From contig JADJJZ010000029.1 of NCBI GenBank assembly GCA_016706255.1, forward strand, positions 248,001-312,000: DNA of 64,000 nt, in the 5' to 3' direction. The position numbers and the translations under genes are program-made. Below are positions 26,292-36,055 of the stretch, piece after piece. Within the stretch, counting starts at the first letter, position 1. Each line of letters opens with the position of its first letter. Source of the DNA: Bacteroidota bacterium. GTDB taxonomy: Bacteria; Bacteroidota; Bacteroidia; Chitinophagales; BACL12. The notes below the pieces were generated by a model. That model had not been told where the DNA came from, ran no database searches, and was given only the letters and a program-made list of their open reading frames with translations.

Positions 26292-27082
26292 TTACTGCCG
26301 GTAAAAACCGTATCGCAATACTTCGTGAAAATATTCGATATGGATATTTTGTGTATTTGCAAATTCATCTGCTGCTTTTTTTACACCGGGCCATTTTTCA
26401 TCATGATATTCATCAAAAATAACCAAGGCTCCTTTTTGTAAAACAGGGAATGTTGATTCGAGCACATGCAAAACACCTTCATATAAATCATTATCAATAT
26501 GCAGCAAACAAATTTTCTCCGGCAATTCTTGCGGCATCGTGGCATTAAAAAAACCTTTTCGATAAATTATTGATTGATTATCAATAACGAATAATTTATC
26601 ATCACTAAAAAATTGAATTGCCTCATTAATCAGCTCGGTCGTAGTATCCTCCCACCCTTTTATTTTTTTAAGGAATTTACGCGCATCCCAATATCATGTT
26701 GATGCGGTTCCGGAAAACCTTCAAATGAATCGAATGCATATATCTTTTTCCCGGCGTTAAAATAAGTATTTGCTATTACCAGATTAATTAATGTTTGCCC
26801 ATATCCAACGCCTGCTTCAACAATTTCACCTTCAATATTTTTTACTTTTTCCAACAAGGCAAGCCACCCGTAGCAACGCAGTCGCTCTGCCGGCGACAAA
26901 ACCGGATATGCCGTTAAACGGTTTTTGTAAAATAATTGCCGGATATGGTTTTTTGTTTCTGCATTTTCCGCTGTGGTAGCAAAATGAAAAACACCTGCAA
27001 TAAATTCCTCCTTTTGGGCCGGCGTATAACTTTTGGTGATAAACTTAACCGCTCTGTAAAATAAACTGTTAGTAATGCGCAT
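26292..27082 (-). pseudogene. TylF/MycF-type O-methyltransferase with one frameshift
   Basis: Two ORFs form one gene. 27082 to 26660 encodes the N-terminal 140 residues, including EIVEAGVGYGQTLINL (SAM motif I) and KIYAFDSFEGFPEPH. The reading continues in another frame as IKGWEDTTTELI and FFSDDKLFVIDNQS into 26537-26292 (ICLLHIDNDLYEGVLHVLE, FDEYHDEKWPGVKKA). The break is at a run of seven A on the coding strand (complement of 26663-26669); eight A would restore it. The family methylates sugars or other small molecules. It is an assembly error, a slippage site or a recent mutation; the conserved downstream part argues against old decay. Confidence 0.85.
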
Positions 27083-27148
27083 TTTATTTAATTAAAGGTC
27101 AGAGCTTGCAACTTAATTTTCTGAAATATAATTATGACAAAAGTATTT

Positions 27149-27664
27149 TTAATCAAAAATACCCATGTCGTAAAGTGCCAGCATTACAAGTACACAACCC
27201 AACAAAATAAATCCGGTAATCAAAACATTTTCACGCACTTTCATATTGCGCTTCCATGCATTAGCATTAATTCCTTCAATAATATGGTCGATGATCATGT
27301 GCGCGCGAACATATGCACTTTCTCCTTTTATGATATAATCATAAGCACCATTGTCGATTGTTGCAATAGCCACTTTTAAATCATCCTGACCACTCATCAT
27401 AATTACATAAGTATCGGGATTTGAAACGCGAATTTTACGTAGAATCTCCAGGCCGTTGGCAGCATCTGTTTTAATGCCATCCAAATAATAATCCAATACA
27501 ACAATATCAGGATTTTCATGCATTTTATCCAGACAGTTTTCGCCATTGGAAAAAATATTCACCTTAATATCATACTCCGATTTTTTTTCGAGATGATTTT
27601 TTAACAGGATGAGATGTGTAGTATCATCATCAACTAAGAATACGCGATATTGTTTGTTTTTCAT
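27149..27664 (-). CDS. Response-regulator receiver protein with C-terminal membrane helix
   Basis: A 171-residue protein. Residues 5-125 are a receiver domain with the acidic triplet VDDD (11-13), phospho-acceptor Asp58 in VVLDYY, MMSGQ and Lys113 in YDYIIKG. There is no DNA-binding output domain. Residues about 147-165 (VLITGFILLGCVLVMLALY) are a strong transmembrane helix, so the regulator would be tail-anchored. Its ATG overlaps the kinase stop by one base (TAATG), showing translational coupling. Family knowledge: stand-alone receivers usually act as phosphate shuttles; tail anchoring is unusual. Confidence 0.88.
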   Translation of the reverse strand: MKNKQYRVFLVDDDTTHLILLKNHLEKKSEYDIKVNIFSNGENCLDKMHENPDIVVLDYYLDGIKTDAANGLEILRKIRVSNPDTYVIMMSGQDDLKVAIATIDNGAYDYIIKGESAYVRAHMIIDHIIEGINANAWKRNMKVRENVLITGFILLGCVLVMLALYDMGIFD

Positions 27665-29679
27665 TATTGTTGGATTTTTTCAAATGCAGTTTGTAATTGA
27701 AGTAGCCCTGATTCACACGACAAAAGTACAGTATTAATTTTTCCCTCCAAAAGGTGGAGCTGAGTTTTTTCTTTTGCTGAAAGCTCAATATCCTTAGCAA
27801 GCGCTACAGTTTCGTTAAGTCCCAGATATTGCAAACCGCTTTTCATTTTATGCGCCGCAGCCCGCACACCATCCCAATCTCCCCCTTCAAATGCCGTTTT
27901 GAGCTTCTCCAGGTCTCTTGGCGTTTCCGTAAGCATCACCTGCATAATTTTAGCCTGTAATTCCACATCGCTGCCGGTTAGTGTATTCAGGTAATCTAAA
28001 TTAATAGCCGGCGTTATTTGAGGCGTGTTAACCGTAACTTCTTCTGCAGGAAACGCATAGCCGGACTTTTTTAATAATTCAACAATTTTTTTCGCTAAAA
28101 TATGTGGTGCCACCGGTTTAGAAACATAATCGTCCATTCCTGCTTCAATACATTTATCGGCTTCACCGGTGGTTGCATATGCCGTAAATGCTAAAATCGG
28201 AATAGTAGCAACCGGAGCGGTCATTTTACGAATTGCACGTGTAGCATCCAACCCATTCATTTCGGGCATTTGAACATCCATTAATATAATATCATAACGG
28301 GTTGTCTGCAATTTTTCCAAAACTTCTTTACCGTGATTCGCTATATCAATTTTCATTTCCGGCCAGGTCAATTTCAGTAATTCGGAAGTAACCAACTGAT
28401 TTATCGGATGATCATCCGCCAACAGCAGTCGACATTGACCCACATTCGGTATCGTATTATCACTTGCAGATTGCCCACTTTCAGCGAGCATTATTTCAGG
28501 TGAAACTTTAAAGTCTATCTCAAAAATAAATTCACTGCCCTCGCCGGGTTTACTGCGCACCATGATTGCTCCTTGTAGCATATCTACCAGCTTTTTAACA
28601 ATGGCCAAACCTAAGCCCGTTCCCCCGTAAACCCTTGTGGTATCGGCATTTGCCTGTGTAAAACTTTCAAAAATGGTATTGAGTTTTTCGGGACTGATAC
28701 CAATTCCGGTATCTTTTACACTAAAATATAATCGTGCCTTTTCATCAATAATATCAATCAGTTTTACACCAACACGAATTTCTCCGGCCGGGGTAAATTT
28801 TATGGCATTGCTAATGAGGTTTAATAGAATTTGATTTAATCGCAATTGATCTCCGGCAACAGAAACAGGAATTGTTGGGTCAACATCCAAAACTATTTTA
28901 ATATTTTTTTCAAGTGCTTTAAACTGAATCGTATAAATTAAATCGTTAATTACCTGTTGAACAGAAAAATATTTTTCTTCCAATTGTAATTTCCCTGCTT
29001 CAATTTTCGAAAAATCTAAAATATCATTAATCAACTGCAATAAACTCACTGCAGAAGTATCAACGGCCTTTAAATATTCCTGTTGTTTTTCATTTAATGG
29101 TGTTTGATGTAATAAATGTACCATACCCACAATTGCATTAATTGGTGTACGAATTTCATGGCTCATATTGGCAAGAAATTCTGCTTTAAATTTATTTGCC
29201 TGCTCTGCCAGTTCTTTTGCGCGTTGTAATGCTTCAGCTTTTTTTCTAAAAGTGATATCGCGTATAATCCCCTGATAACCAACGGGTATTCCGGCAGCAT
29301 CATATTTAATGGCAGATGTAATGAGGCAATCAATTAATTCTCCATCTTTCTTTTTCAGCTTTAATTCATAATCAATTACCTCTGTATTTTCGGCAATTAT
29401 TTTTTTGAAATTGTCACGGTCTTCGGGATTGGCATAAGTATTTTCAACATTTAATTGTTTGAGTTCATCATAACTGTAACCCAACAATTCAACAGTGGCC
29501 TTATTAAATTCCAAAAAACGACCATCAGAACTTGTAAAATAAATGGCATCGGTAAGTTGCTCCAGCAGGGAGCGGTATTTTAATTCACTTTTATATAATT
29601 CGCGCTCAATACTTTTGCTATGCATGTAGTATTTCGATAGCAATTCGCGTAACTGTTCCGTGAAATCAAATTCCGACAT
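27664..29679 (-). CDS. Hybrid sensor histidine kinase: PAS, HisKA, HATPase, receiver, HPt
   Basis: A cytoplasmic five-module phosphorelay protein of 671 residues. In order: PAS at about 32-150 (SLLEQLTDAIYFTSSDGRFL); dimerisation/phospho-acceptor helix with His174 in NMSHEIRTPI; ATPase domain with N-box NQILLNLISNAIKFT (282-296), DTGIGI (323-328) and GGTGLGLAI; receiver with Asp468 in ILMDVQMP; HPt with His610 in AAAHKMKSG. No transmembrane segment, so it senses an intracellular signal, possibly by PAS. The coupled membrane-tailed receiver is the likely final acceptor. Confidence 0.95.
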   Translation of the reverse strand: MSEFDFTEQLRELLSKYYMHSKSIERELYKSELKYRSLLEQLTDAIYFTSSDGRFLEFNKATVELLGYSYDELKQLNVENTYANPEDRDNFKKIIAENTEVIDYELKLKKKDGELIDCLITSAIKYDAAGIPVGYQGIIRDITFRKKAEALQRAKELAEQANKFKAEFLANMSHEIRTPINAIVGMVHLLHQTPLNEKQQEYLKAVDTSAVSLLQLINDILDFSKIEAGKLQLEEKYFSVQQVINDLIYTIQFKALEKNIKIVLDVDPTIPVSVAGDQLRLNQILLNLISNAIKFTPAGEIRVGVKLIDIIDEKARLYFSVKDTGIGISPEKLNTIFESFTQANADTTRVYGGTGLGLAIVKKLVDMLQGAIMVRSKPGEGSEFIFEIDFKVSPEIMLAESGQSASDNTIPNVGQCRLLLADDHPINQLVTSELLKLTWPEMKIDIANHGKEVLEKLQTTRYDIILMDVQMPEMNGLDATRAIRKMTAPVATIPILAFTAYATTGEADKCIEAGMDDYVSKPVAPHILAKKIVELLKKSGYAFPAEEVTVNTPQITPAINLDYLNTLTGSDVELQAKIMQVMLTETPRDLEKLKTAFEGGDWDGVRAAAHKMKSGLQYLGLNETVALAKDIELSAKEKTQLHLLEGKINTVLLSCESGLLQLQTAFEKIQQ

Positions 29680-29735
29680 CTTTTACAAATTAACGCATTA
29701 TAAATCAGATTTTTAACACTCCACAATAATCCGCC

Positions 29736-29743
29736 TATATTTG
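29736..29743 (+). promoter_or_regulatory. -7 box directly before the polyprenyl synthase gene
   Basis: TATATTTG matches TAnnTTTG and ends five bases before the ATG at 29749, which predicts a leaderless transcript. Confidence 0.5.
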
Positions 29744-29748
29744 CAGCC

Positions 29749-30723
29749 ATGTTGCAGGTAAAACAAATTGTAACGCTCGTTGAGCAGCATATTCAGGATG
29801 CAGGATTTCCCGCTGAACCTTCGGGTTTGTATGACCCGGCCCGCTATATTCTGGCGGCTGGCGGTAAACGTATTCGCCCTTGTTTAACTTTAATGAGTGC
29901 AAATTTATTTACCGAACATCCCGAAACACATTTACCTGTAGCCCTTGCAATGGAAGTGTTTCACAATTTTACACTGGTGCATGATGATATCATGGACAAT
30001 GCGCCTGTTCGACGAGGTATGCCAACCGTTCATGAAAAATGGAATACGCATACAGGTATTTTATCCGGCGATGTTATGATGATTCAGGCTTACCGTTTAA
30101 TGTGCAGCACAAAAAACGTGCGACTACCGGAATTGCTCGATATGTTTAATATCACTGCCATGCAGGTATGCGAAGGGCAACAATCAGATATGGATTTTGA
30201 ACAACGCAACGATGTGCATTTACAGGAATATATTGAAATGATTACCTTCAAAACTTCTGTGTTGTTGGGTTGCTGCATGTATTGTGGCGCGTTGGCTGCA
30301 GGCGCAAACCAAAAAGATGCGGAACGTTTGTATAAAACCGGACTTGAATTAGGTGTCAGTTTCCAGATTAAAGATGATTTGTTAGATGCTTATGGCAATG
30401 AAAAAGAATTCGGTAAAAAACCGGGTGGTGATATCATCCAAAACAAAAAAACCTATCTCCTGTTGGAAGCATTAGAAAAAGCACAGGGACAAGATAAAAC
30501 CCGCTTAATGGAATTAATGCAATCTAAACCAACTGATGAAGCGGCCAAGATTGCGGAGGTGCTCAGCATATTTGAAAAATACCATATTCGCGAAGCTGCA
30601 GAAAATACCATGGCGTTCCATTACAATGCCGCCATTCAGTCGCTGGGTGAGGTAGATGTTCCGGAATCGGCTAAAGTTGAATTACACCAACTTATTACCT
30701 CTGTTTTTGGAAGAAATTATTAA
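29749..30723 (+). CDS. Polyprenyl (trans-prenyl) diphosphate synthase
   Basis: A 324-residue all-helical prenyltransferase with the first Asp-rich motif VHDDIMDNAPVRRG (Asp79, Asp80, Asp83), GGKRIRP near residue 38, and the second motif IKDDLLD (Asp209, Asp210, Asp213). Bulky residues MEVFHNFTLV lie before the first motif; chain length (C15 to C20 or longer) cannot be fixed from this. It supplies isoprenoid diphosphates for quinones, undecaprenyl carriers or lipids. Its stop overlaps the stop of the convergent Nudix gene by four bases. Confidence 0.93.
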   Translation: MLQVKQIVTLVEQHIQDAGFPAEPSGLYDPARYILAAGGKRIRPCLTLMSANLFTEHPETHLPVALAMEVFHNFTLVHDDIMDNAPVRRGMPTVHEKWNTHTGILSGDVMMIQAYRLMCSTKNVRLPELLDMFNITAMQVCEGQQSDMDFEQRNDVHLQEYIEMITFKTSVLLGCCMYCGALAAGANQKDAERLYKTGLELGVSFQIKDDLLDAYGNEKEFGKKPGGDIIQNKKTYLLLEALEKAQGQDKTRLMELMQSKPTDEAAKIAEVLSIFEKYHIREAAENTMAFHYNAAIQSLGEVDVPESAKVELHQLITSVFGRNY

Positions 30724-31355
30724 TCCCGGTGCATCTTTTTCAGCAACCATTCCATTTCCGTTAAAATAATGGCTGTAGCGCCCCAAACTGCTTCTCCTGC
30801 TATGTTGTAACAAGGTGCATTAAAGGTGGCTTCTTTGCGTTGTATCATTGTAAAGCCTTTAATTTCTTCATTCAATAAGATATCAACCGGCGTTTCTATA
30901 ATGTAATCAACTTCCGTTTTATCAGCAATAAATACCGGTTCATTTTCTACATAACCGATGTATGGAAATACAAAAAAATTGCTTGGTGGAATATACACAT
31001 CACTCAGTTTACCAATAATGTGAATTTCCTCCATCGGAATACCAATTTCCTCCATTGTTTCTCTTTTTGCGGTGTAGGGCTCATCAATATCACCAACTTC
31101 AGCCTTACCACCCGGAAAACTTACCTGTCCGCCATGCACACCATCATAACTCGGTCGTTTAATCAAAACCATCTGAATGGCATCTTGCTTTTCATACAAT
31201 AACAGCAAAACACAAGCTCTTTTCGCATCGGGATAATCTGCCACATCAAAATTTTTAATCGGCCTTGTTACCGGAGCCATGGTTTTATGCGCTTCCATTC
31301 CGGGCAAGGGTTCTTTTAACAATTGATATAATGTGTCTGCAAATTCTTTTATCAT
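30720..31355 (-). CDS. CoA pyrophosphatase-type Nudix hydrolase
   Basis: A 211-residue Nudix protein. The Nudix box spans about residues 83-106, from GKAEVGDIDE to ETMEEIG, with the catalytic REx2EE arrangement. Just before it is LIKRPSYDGVHGGQVSFPGG, the extra motif that marks the NudL/CoA diphosphatase subgroup. It would cleave CoA or its derivatives to 3',5'-ADP and phosphopantetheine. Gene divergent from the T9SS protein at 31431. Confidence 0.92.
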   Translation of the reverse strand: MIKEFADTLYQLLKEPLPGMEAHKTMAPVTRPIKNFDVADYPDAKRACVLLLLYEKQDAIQMVLIKRPSYDGVHGGQVSFPGGKAEVGDIDEPYTAKRETMEEIGIPMEEIHIIGKLSDVYIPPSNFFVFPYIGYVENEPVFIADKTEVDYIIETPVDILLNEEIKGFTMIQRKEATFNAPCYNIAGEAVWGATAIILTEMEWLLKKMHRD

Positions 31356-31430
31356 AAAGCTGTAATAATTACATTTGATGCACCAAAGTATTTCATTTTT
31401 TCTTAAATTAGTTCCAAATATATCGGTTGC

Positions 31431-34400
31431 ATGAAAAAATCAGTTTTACTCCTCTGCTTTACTGCTGCCATTTCTCCCATTTTTGCCGGTCACAATGCTA
31501 AAACAGGAGACTTACAATTTGTTCAAAATGATGGTCAATGGGCAAATCACATTCAGTATCAGGCTCCTTTGTATGGCGGAACCTTATTTCTTGAAAAAAA
31601 CTGTTTTACCTACGTTTTTTCCAATTCAGCTGAAATTTCCGAGTTTAAACATGGTGGCAATCCTGCTGATCTTGCCAATTTCGTGTATAAACAACATGCC
31701 TATAAAACCACTTTTGTTAATGCCAATACCAACGTAAATCCAACTGGCGAAAATAAATTCAATAACTATTACAATTATTTTTTGGGAGATGATGCTGCAT
31801 CCTGGCATGGAAAAGTTCCGGCTTTTGGAGCGATTCGTTATCCCGGTTTATATAATGGAACAGATTTGCTTGTTTACAGCAGAAGTAATTCCATGAAATA
31901 CGATTTTATTGTCGCCCCCGGTGCAGATGCAAGCCTAATCAAAATGCAATACGACGGACTGGATAACATGCAAATTAAGGATGGCAATCTTGAATTAACA
32001 ACCAGCATCAATACGATTATGGAATTGCACCCTGTTGCATGGCAGGTAATTAATGGTATAAAAGTTGATGTATTATGTGATTTTGTATTGGAGGTAAACA
32101 ATGTAACATTCTCATTTCCAAATGGTTATGATAAAAATTACGAACTGATTATCGACCCGGCAACTTTGATTTTTGCGAGTTATTCCGGCTCCACTTCCGA
32201 TAACTGGGGATACTCTGCTACCTACGATGCCGATGGCAATTTATACGGTGCAGGCATTGCTTTTGCCGATGGTTATCCGGTTACTTTAGGTGCATATCAA
32301 ACCGATTGGGCCGGTGGTGCGGGATCTTATGTTGCAGATATTACCGTATCGAAATTTTCTGCTGATGGGACGAGTTTGATATACTCAACTTATCTCGGTG
32401 GAACCAATGAAGATTTACCTTACAGTATTATTGTAAACAATGATGACGAACTCATTATTTACGGGGCAACCGGTTCAGCGAACTTCCCGACAACTGTGGA
32501 TGCGTACGACAAAACATTTAATGGTGGTCCGGCAGAACTGGTAGATTATGTATTAAACTTTACAGCAGGCAGCGATGCTTACGTTGCGCGCCTAAGTGCC
32601 GATGGTGCTGATTTATTGGGTTCAACCTTCTTCGGCGGAACGCAAAATGAAGCGCTTAACACAGGAGTTATCAGTTACAATTATGGCGACCATGCCCGTG
32701 GTGAAGTTAACCTCGACAATTCGGGGAATATTCTGATTGCTTCGTGCACACGTTCTAATAACCTGCCAACTACAGCAGGTGCCATTCAAACCACTTTTGG
32801 CGGACAGCAGGATGGATTTGTTGCCAGTTTTAATATCAATTTGAACACCTTGTTGTGGAGCAGTTTTGCAGGTGGTTCCAGTGATGATGGTGCTTATAGT
32901 ATTAAACCTACAACCGATAATAAATTTTTAATCTGCGGTGGAACATCCAGCACTAATATAGAAACAACTGCCGGAGCACTCAACGAAAGTTATTTAGGTG
33001 GTGTGGCAGATGGTTTTTTAATGATGATCAATAACGATGCTACCAATTTATTGGCAGCTACTTATATAGGAACTTCCGATTACGACCAGTGTTATCTGGC
33101 CGATTTGGATGCATCAAATGGCGTTTATATCATGGGCCAAACCCAGGGCGATTATCCTGTGGTTGGCGATGTTTACGTGAATCCAGGCGGAACGCAATTT
33201 GTCAGCAAACTCGACCCTGATTTAACCACCCTCGAATTTTCAACGGTGTTTGGTAGTGGTAGTGAAGATGTGAATATTTCTCCTACAGCATTTTTAGTGG
33301 ATAATTGCGGTAATATTTTTGTTTGCGGATGGGGCGGCGCGGTTAACTCAAGTTTTAATCCCAATACCGGAAATGTTAACGGCATGGACATTTCAGCCGA
33401 TGCATTTCAGTCTACAACCGATGGCAGCGACTTTTACCTGGCCATTTTCAGTGAAAATATAGGTTCTCTTTTTTATGCTACCTATTTTGGTGGCCCAATC
33501 AGCGATGAACATGTGGATGGCGGAACCAGTCGTTTTTCTAAAGAAGGGGTAGTTTACCACGCTGTTTGCGCCGGATGCACTAGTTTAGATGACTTCCCAA
33601 CCACTGAAGGTGTTGTAAGTAACACGAATAATAGTGCAAACTGTAATCTTGGTGTGTTTAAATTTTCACTCGCACCTCCACCTACTACTGCTGAATTTGA
33701 TGTGGATCCTTCGGAAGGTTGTTTCCCATTGGATGTAACCACCAATAATGGCAGTATTAATGCAGATGGCTATATCTGGGATTTTGGGGATGGTTCAACA
33801 TCTACAAGTGAAAACCCTACACATACTTATGATGAACCGGGAACATATACCTTAACATTAATTGCTTCAACCGAAGTTGGTTGTGGTATTAGTGATACCG
33901 TTTATGCTACCGTAAACGTATTTGACTTTCCTGAAGCTGCTTTTGATCATACGCCTGAACAAACTACCGTATTTTACCCGGTAAACTTTGATGATATGAG
34001 CACAGATGCCAGCTCCTGGTTTTGGGAATTTGGTGATGGCGCAACTTCTACCGAACAAAATCCGATTCACCTCTACCCTTCCAATGGCGCATTTGAAGTT
34101 TGTTTAACTGTCACTAATGCCGATGGTTGTTCAAACAAAACCTGTGATACTATTATTATTGAGGAGATTTCATTGTTGGATGTTCCAAATGCCTTTTCTC
34201 CAAATGGCGATAATAACAATGATGAATTTAGGCCATTGAATTATGGATTAACGGATTATGAATTTTCAGTGTATAACCGTTGGGGCGAATTACTTTTTAT
34301 CACCAGTTCAACAACTGCAGGTTGGGACGGATATTACGAGGGTAAATTACAGGAAATCGGCACTTATGTGTATGTAGTTAGCGGTAAAGGTGTTGATGCC

Positions 34401-34442
34401 GTGCAGTATTACAAACAAGGCAATTTTACGTTGGTATTGTAA
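31431..34442 (+). CDS. T9SS-secreted protein: DUF7948, SBBP repeats, PKD domains, type B sorting domain
   Basis: A 1003-residue surface or secreted protein. It has a signal peptide (ending Phe-Ala-Gly, about residue 20), an N-terminal DUF7948-like domain (LQFVQNDGQWANHIQYQA), a central set of SBBP-type propeller repeats (ADGTSLIYSTYLGG, ADGADLLGSTFFGG), two PKD domains (WDFGDGSTSTSENPTHTYDE; WEFGDGATSTEQNPIHLYP), and a C-terminal gliding/CHU_C-type sorting domain (VPNAFSPNGDNNNDEF to the end). Family knowledge: type B domains direct T9SS export and attachment or release. Likely adhesive role; the ligand is unknown. Monocistronic. Confidence 0.93.
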   Translation: MKKSVLLLCFTAAISPIFAGHNAKTGDLQFVQNDGQWANHIQYQAPLYGGTLFLEKNCFTYVFSNSAEISEFKHGGNPADLANFVYKQHAYKTTFVNANTNVNPTGENKFNNYYNYFLGDDAASWHGKVPAFGAIRYPGLYNGTDLLVYSRSNSMKYDFIVAPGADASLIKMQYDGLDNMQIKDGNLELTTSINTIMELHPVAWQVINGIKVDVLCDFVLEVNNVTFSFPNGYDKNYELIIDPATLIFASYSGSTSDNWGYSATYDADGNLYGAGIAFADGYPVTLGAYQTDWAGGAGSYVADITVSKFSADGTSLIYSTYLGGTNEDLPYSIIVNNDDELIIYGATGSANFPTTVDAYDKTFNGGPAELVDYVLNFTAGSDAYVARLSADGADLLGSTFFGGTQNEALNTGVISYNYGDHARGEVNLDNSGNILIASCTRSNNLPTTAGAIQTTFGGQQDGFVASFNINLNTLLWSSFAGGSSDDGAYSIKPTTDNKFLICGGTSSTNIETTAGALNESYLGGVADGFLMMINNDATNLLAATYIGTSDYDQCYLADLDASNGVYIMGQTQGDYPVVGDVYVNPGGTQFVSKLDPDLTTLEFSTVFGSGSEDVNISPTAFLVDNCGNIFVCGWGGAVNSSFNPNTGNVNGMDISADAFQSTTDGSDFYLAIFSENIGSLFYATYFGGPISDEHVDGGTSRFSKEGVVYHAVCAGCTSLDDFPTTEGVVSNTNNSANCNLGVFKFSLAPPPTTAEFDVDPSEGCFPLDVTTNNGSINADGYIWDFGDGSTSTSENPTHTYDEPGTYTLTLIASTEVGCGISDTVYATVNVFDFPEAAFDHTPEQTTVFYPVNFDDMSTDASSWFWEFGDGATSTEQNPIHLYPSNGAFEVCLTVTNADGCSNKTCDTIIIEEISLLDVPNAFSPNGDNNNDEFRPLNYGLTDYEFSVYNRWGELLFITSSTTAGWDGYYEGKLQEIGTYVYVVSGKGVDAVQYYKQGNFTLVL

Positions 34443-34498
34443 CGCCGTATTTTTCAATTCAATAAAAATAATCCAATTTTACCCATACAATTCAGGGT

Positions 34499-34978
34499 AT
34501 GTATCTGCTTTCACGTATTAAACCATATTTTGGCATTATACTTTATGGCATCGCGCTGGCAATATTGCTGGTGCTCCTCAAGTGGCTGGAATACCGATAC
34601 CTGATTCAATCTAATACTATAGAAATTTACATCGGATTAATTGCCATTTTATTTACTGTTCTTGGAATTTGGGTAGGTGGAAAAATAATAAAACCTAAAA
34701 CTGAAATTAAAATTGTAAAAGAAGAAGTGCTGGTTCCGGTTTCCGGTTTTGATGCTGAAAAATCAAAAAAAGTCCAGGAACTTTTTGGCATCACAAAACG
34801 CGAATTTGAAATTTTAACATTGATAGCAAAAGGTTTGAGCAACGATGAAATTGCAAAAACTTTATTCATATCAGTAAGCAGTGTAAAAACATTAATTAGT
34901 CGCCTTTTTAGCAAATTAGATGTTGAAAGGCGGACACAAGCTATTCAAAAAGCAAAAGAAACAGGCTTAATTTCCTAA
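34499..34978 (+). CDS. Membrane-anchored LuxR-type transcriptional regulator
   Basis: A 159-residue protein. Two transmembrane helices (about 10-29 and 43-61) are followed by a linker and a LuxR/GerE helix-turn-helix: GITKREFEILTLIAKGLSND, EIAKTLFISVSSVKTLISRL, FSKLDVERRTQAIQKA. No receiver domain. A DNA-binding protein fixed in the inner membrane must find its operator near the membrane. It is followed after 106 bp by a DUF4199 gene; this pair recurs in Bacteroidota and the regulator probably controls it (inference). Confidence 0.88.
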   Translation: MYLLSRIKPYFGIILYGIALAILLVLLKWLEYRYLIQSNTIEIYIGLIAILFTVLGIWVGGKIIKPKTEIKIVKEEVLVPVSGFDAEKSKKVQELFGITKREFEILTLIAKGLSNDEIAKTLFISVSSVKTLISRLFSKLDVERRTQAIQKAKETGLIS

Positions 34979-35084
34979 AAAAGGCAATCTTAAAACCCAA
35001 TAGTAGCAAGCGTTTTAAATATTTGTCCGAAAGTATGACAAGCAAAATTGCACCCTAAACCATCTTTGTCAAAAAAAAAATAAT

Positions 35085-35624
35085 ATGCGAAAAACGATTT
35101 TAACCTACGGACTTATTTCAGGTGGTATTGCTGCCTTACTGATGTTAATCACTGCCCTATTTGTGCACGACAAAGAAAACTTCAGCGCCGGTGTTTATGT
35201 TGGTTATGCCGGTATCATTTTATCATTTGTATTGGTTTATTTCGGTATTAAAAGTTATCGGGATAAATACAGGAATGGCATCATTTCATTCGGAAAAGCA
35301 TTTCAGGTAGGTATTCTGATTGCGACAATATCTAGTTTAATTTATGTGCTAGCATGGATGAGTTATAGTCCTTACCTGATGCCCGATTTCCCTCAAAAAT
35401 ATGCTAAAGCCCAAATCGAAAATGCCAAGGAAGCAGGGAAGACTGAAGCAGAAGTTGCACAGATTGAAAAAGATATGCAAAACTATTTAGAATCAGTTGA
35501 AAACCCGCTGATTTATGGGTTGATGACCTTTGCAGAACCATTTCCGGTGGGATTAATTATCACACTGATTTCATCACTCATATTAAAGCGAAAAACACAA
35601 ATGGGCACCATGGATCAGGTGTAA
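35085..35624 (+). CDS. DUF4199 family membrane protein
   Basis: A 179-residue inner-membrane protein with four hydrophobic segments (about 5-26, 35-56, 70-92 and 145-168). A charged helical loop lies between the third and fourth (KYAKAQIENAKEAGKTEAEV). The phrase YRDKYRNGIISFGKAFQVGI after the second helix is typical of DUF4199. Function unknown. It is paired with the LuxR-type membrane regulator upstream and followed by a terminator. Confidence 0.88.
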   Translation: MRKTILTYGLISGGIAALLMLITALFVHDKENFSAGVYVGYAGIILSFVLVYFGIKSYRDKYRNGIISFGKAFQVGILIATISSLIYVLAWMSYSPYLMPDFPQKYAKAQIENAKEAGKTEAEVAQIEKDMQNYLESVENPLIYGLMTFAEPFPVGLIITLISSLILKRKTQMGTMDQV

Positions 35625-35667
35625 TATTTGTCAACAGAGATAATCCTCCACATAATTATCAGAATAT

Positions 35668-35699
35668 AAAAGCCTGCACATAAATATTGCAGGCTTTTG
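35668..35699 (+). terminator. Terminator after the DUF4199 gene
   Basis: AGCCTGCA (35671-35678) pairs with TGCAGGCT (35688-35695) and is flanked by A and T runs; it lies about 45 bp after the stop. Confidence 0.75.
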
Positions 35700-35731
35700 C
35701 ATTCAAAAAAATGTTGTTATATTTATAAACC

Positions 35732-36004
35732 ATGGGAGAACTAGCCATCCTTATAGCCCTGATTTTTGATTTCCGTCAGCGGAAAACCCTCGTTTTACAG
35801 TTATTACAATTTATGTTTATTGTATTTCCAATAACAATGGGATTAACAATTTTGCTTTTTTATCCCGTTTATCGAAATTTCACATATGGCGTATTGATGG
35901 TATTTCCTGTATACATCCCAATGCTGTTTCTATACAAAACAATTTATCAGAAATTATTGGGAAGATTAAGGAAAACCGATAAAACATCTGAAAGTAACGA
36001 GTAA
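35732..36004 (+). CDS. Small membrane protein, unknown
   Basis: A 90-residue ORF with two to three hydrophobic segments (about 1-11, 26-46 and 52-70) and a charged C-terminal tail (KLLGRLRKTDKTSESNE). No family is recognised. The composition is convincingly that of a small inner-membrane protein; it stands alone between a terminator and a convergent gene. Confidence 0.55.
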   Translation: MGELAILIALIFDFRQRKTLVLQLLQFMFIVFPITMGLTILLFYPVYRNFTYGVLMVFPVYIPMLFLYKTIYQKLLGRLRKTDKTSESNE

Positions 36005-36055
36005 TTGACAGGCCTCTTAATGGTAAAATACCAGGGAAGCATTTGCCGATATCAA

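Noticed and set aside
26292..26537. Independent small gene
   Set aside because: It is the C-terminal part of the TylF-type methyltransferase, out of frame after the A7 run.
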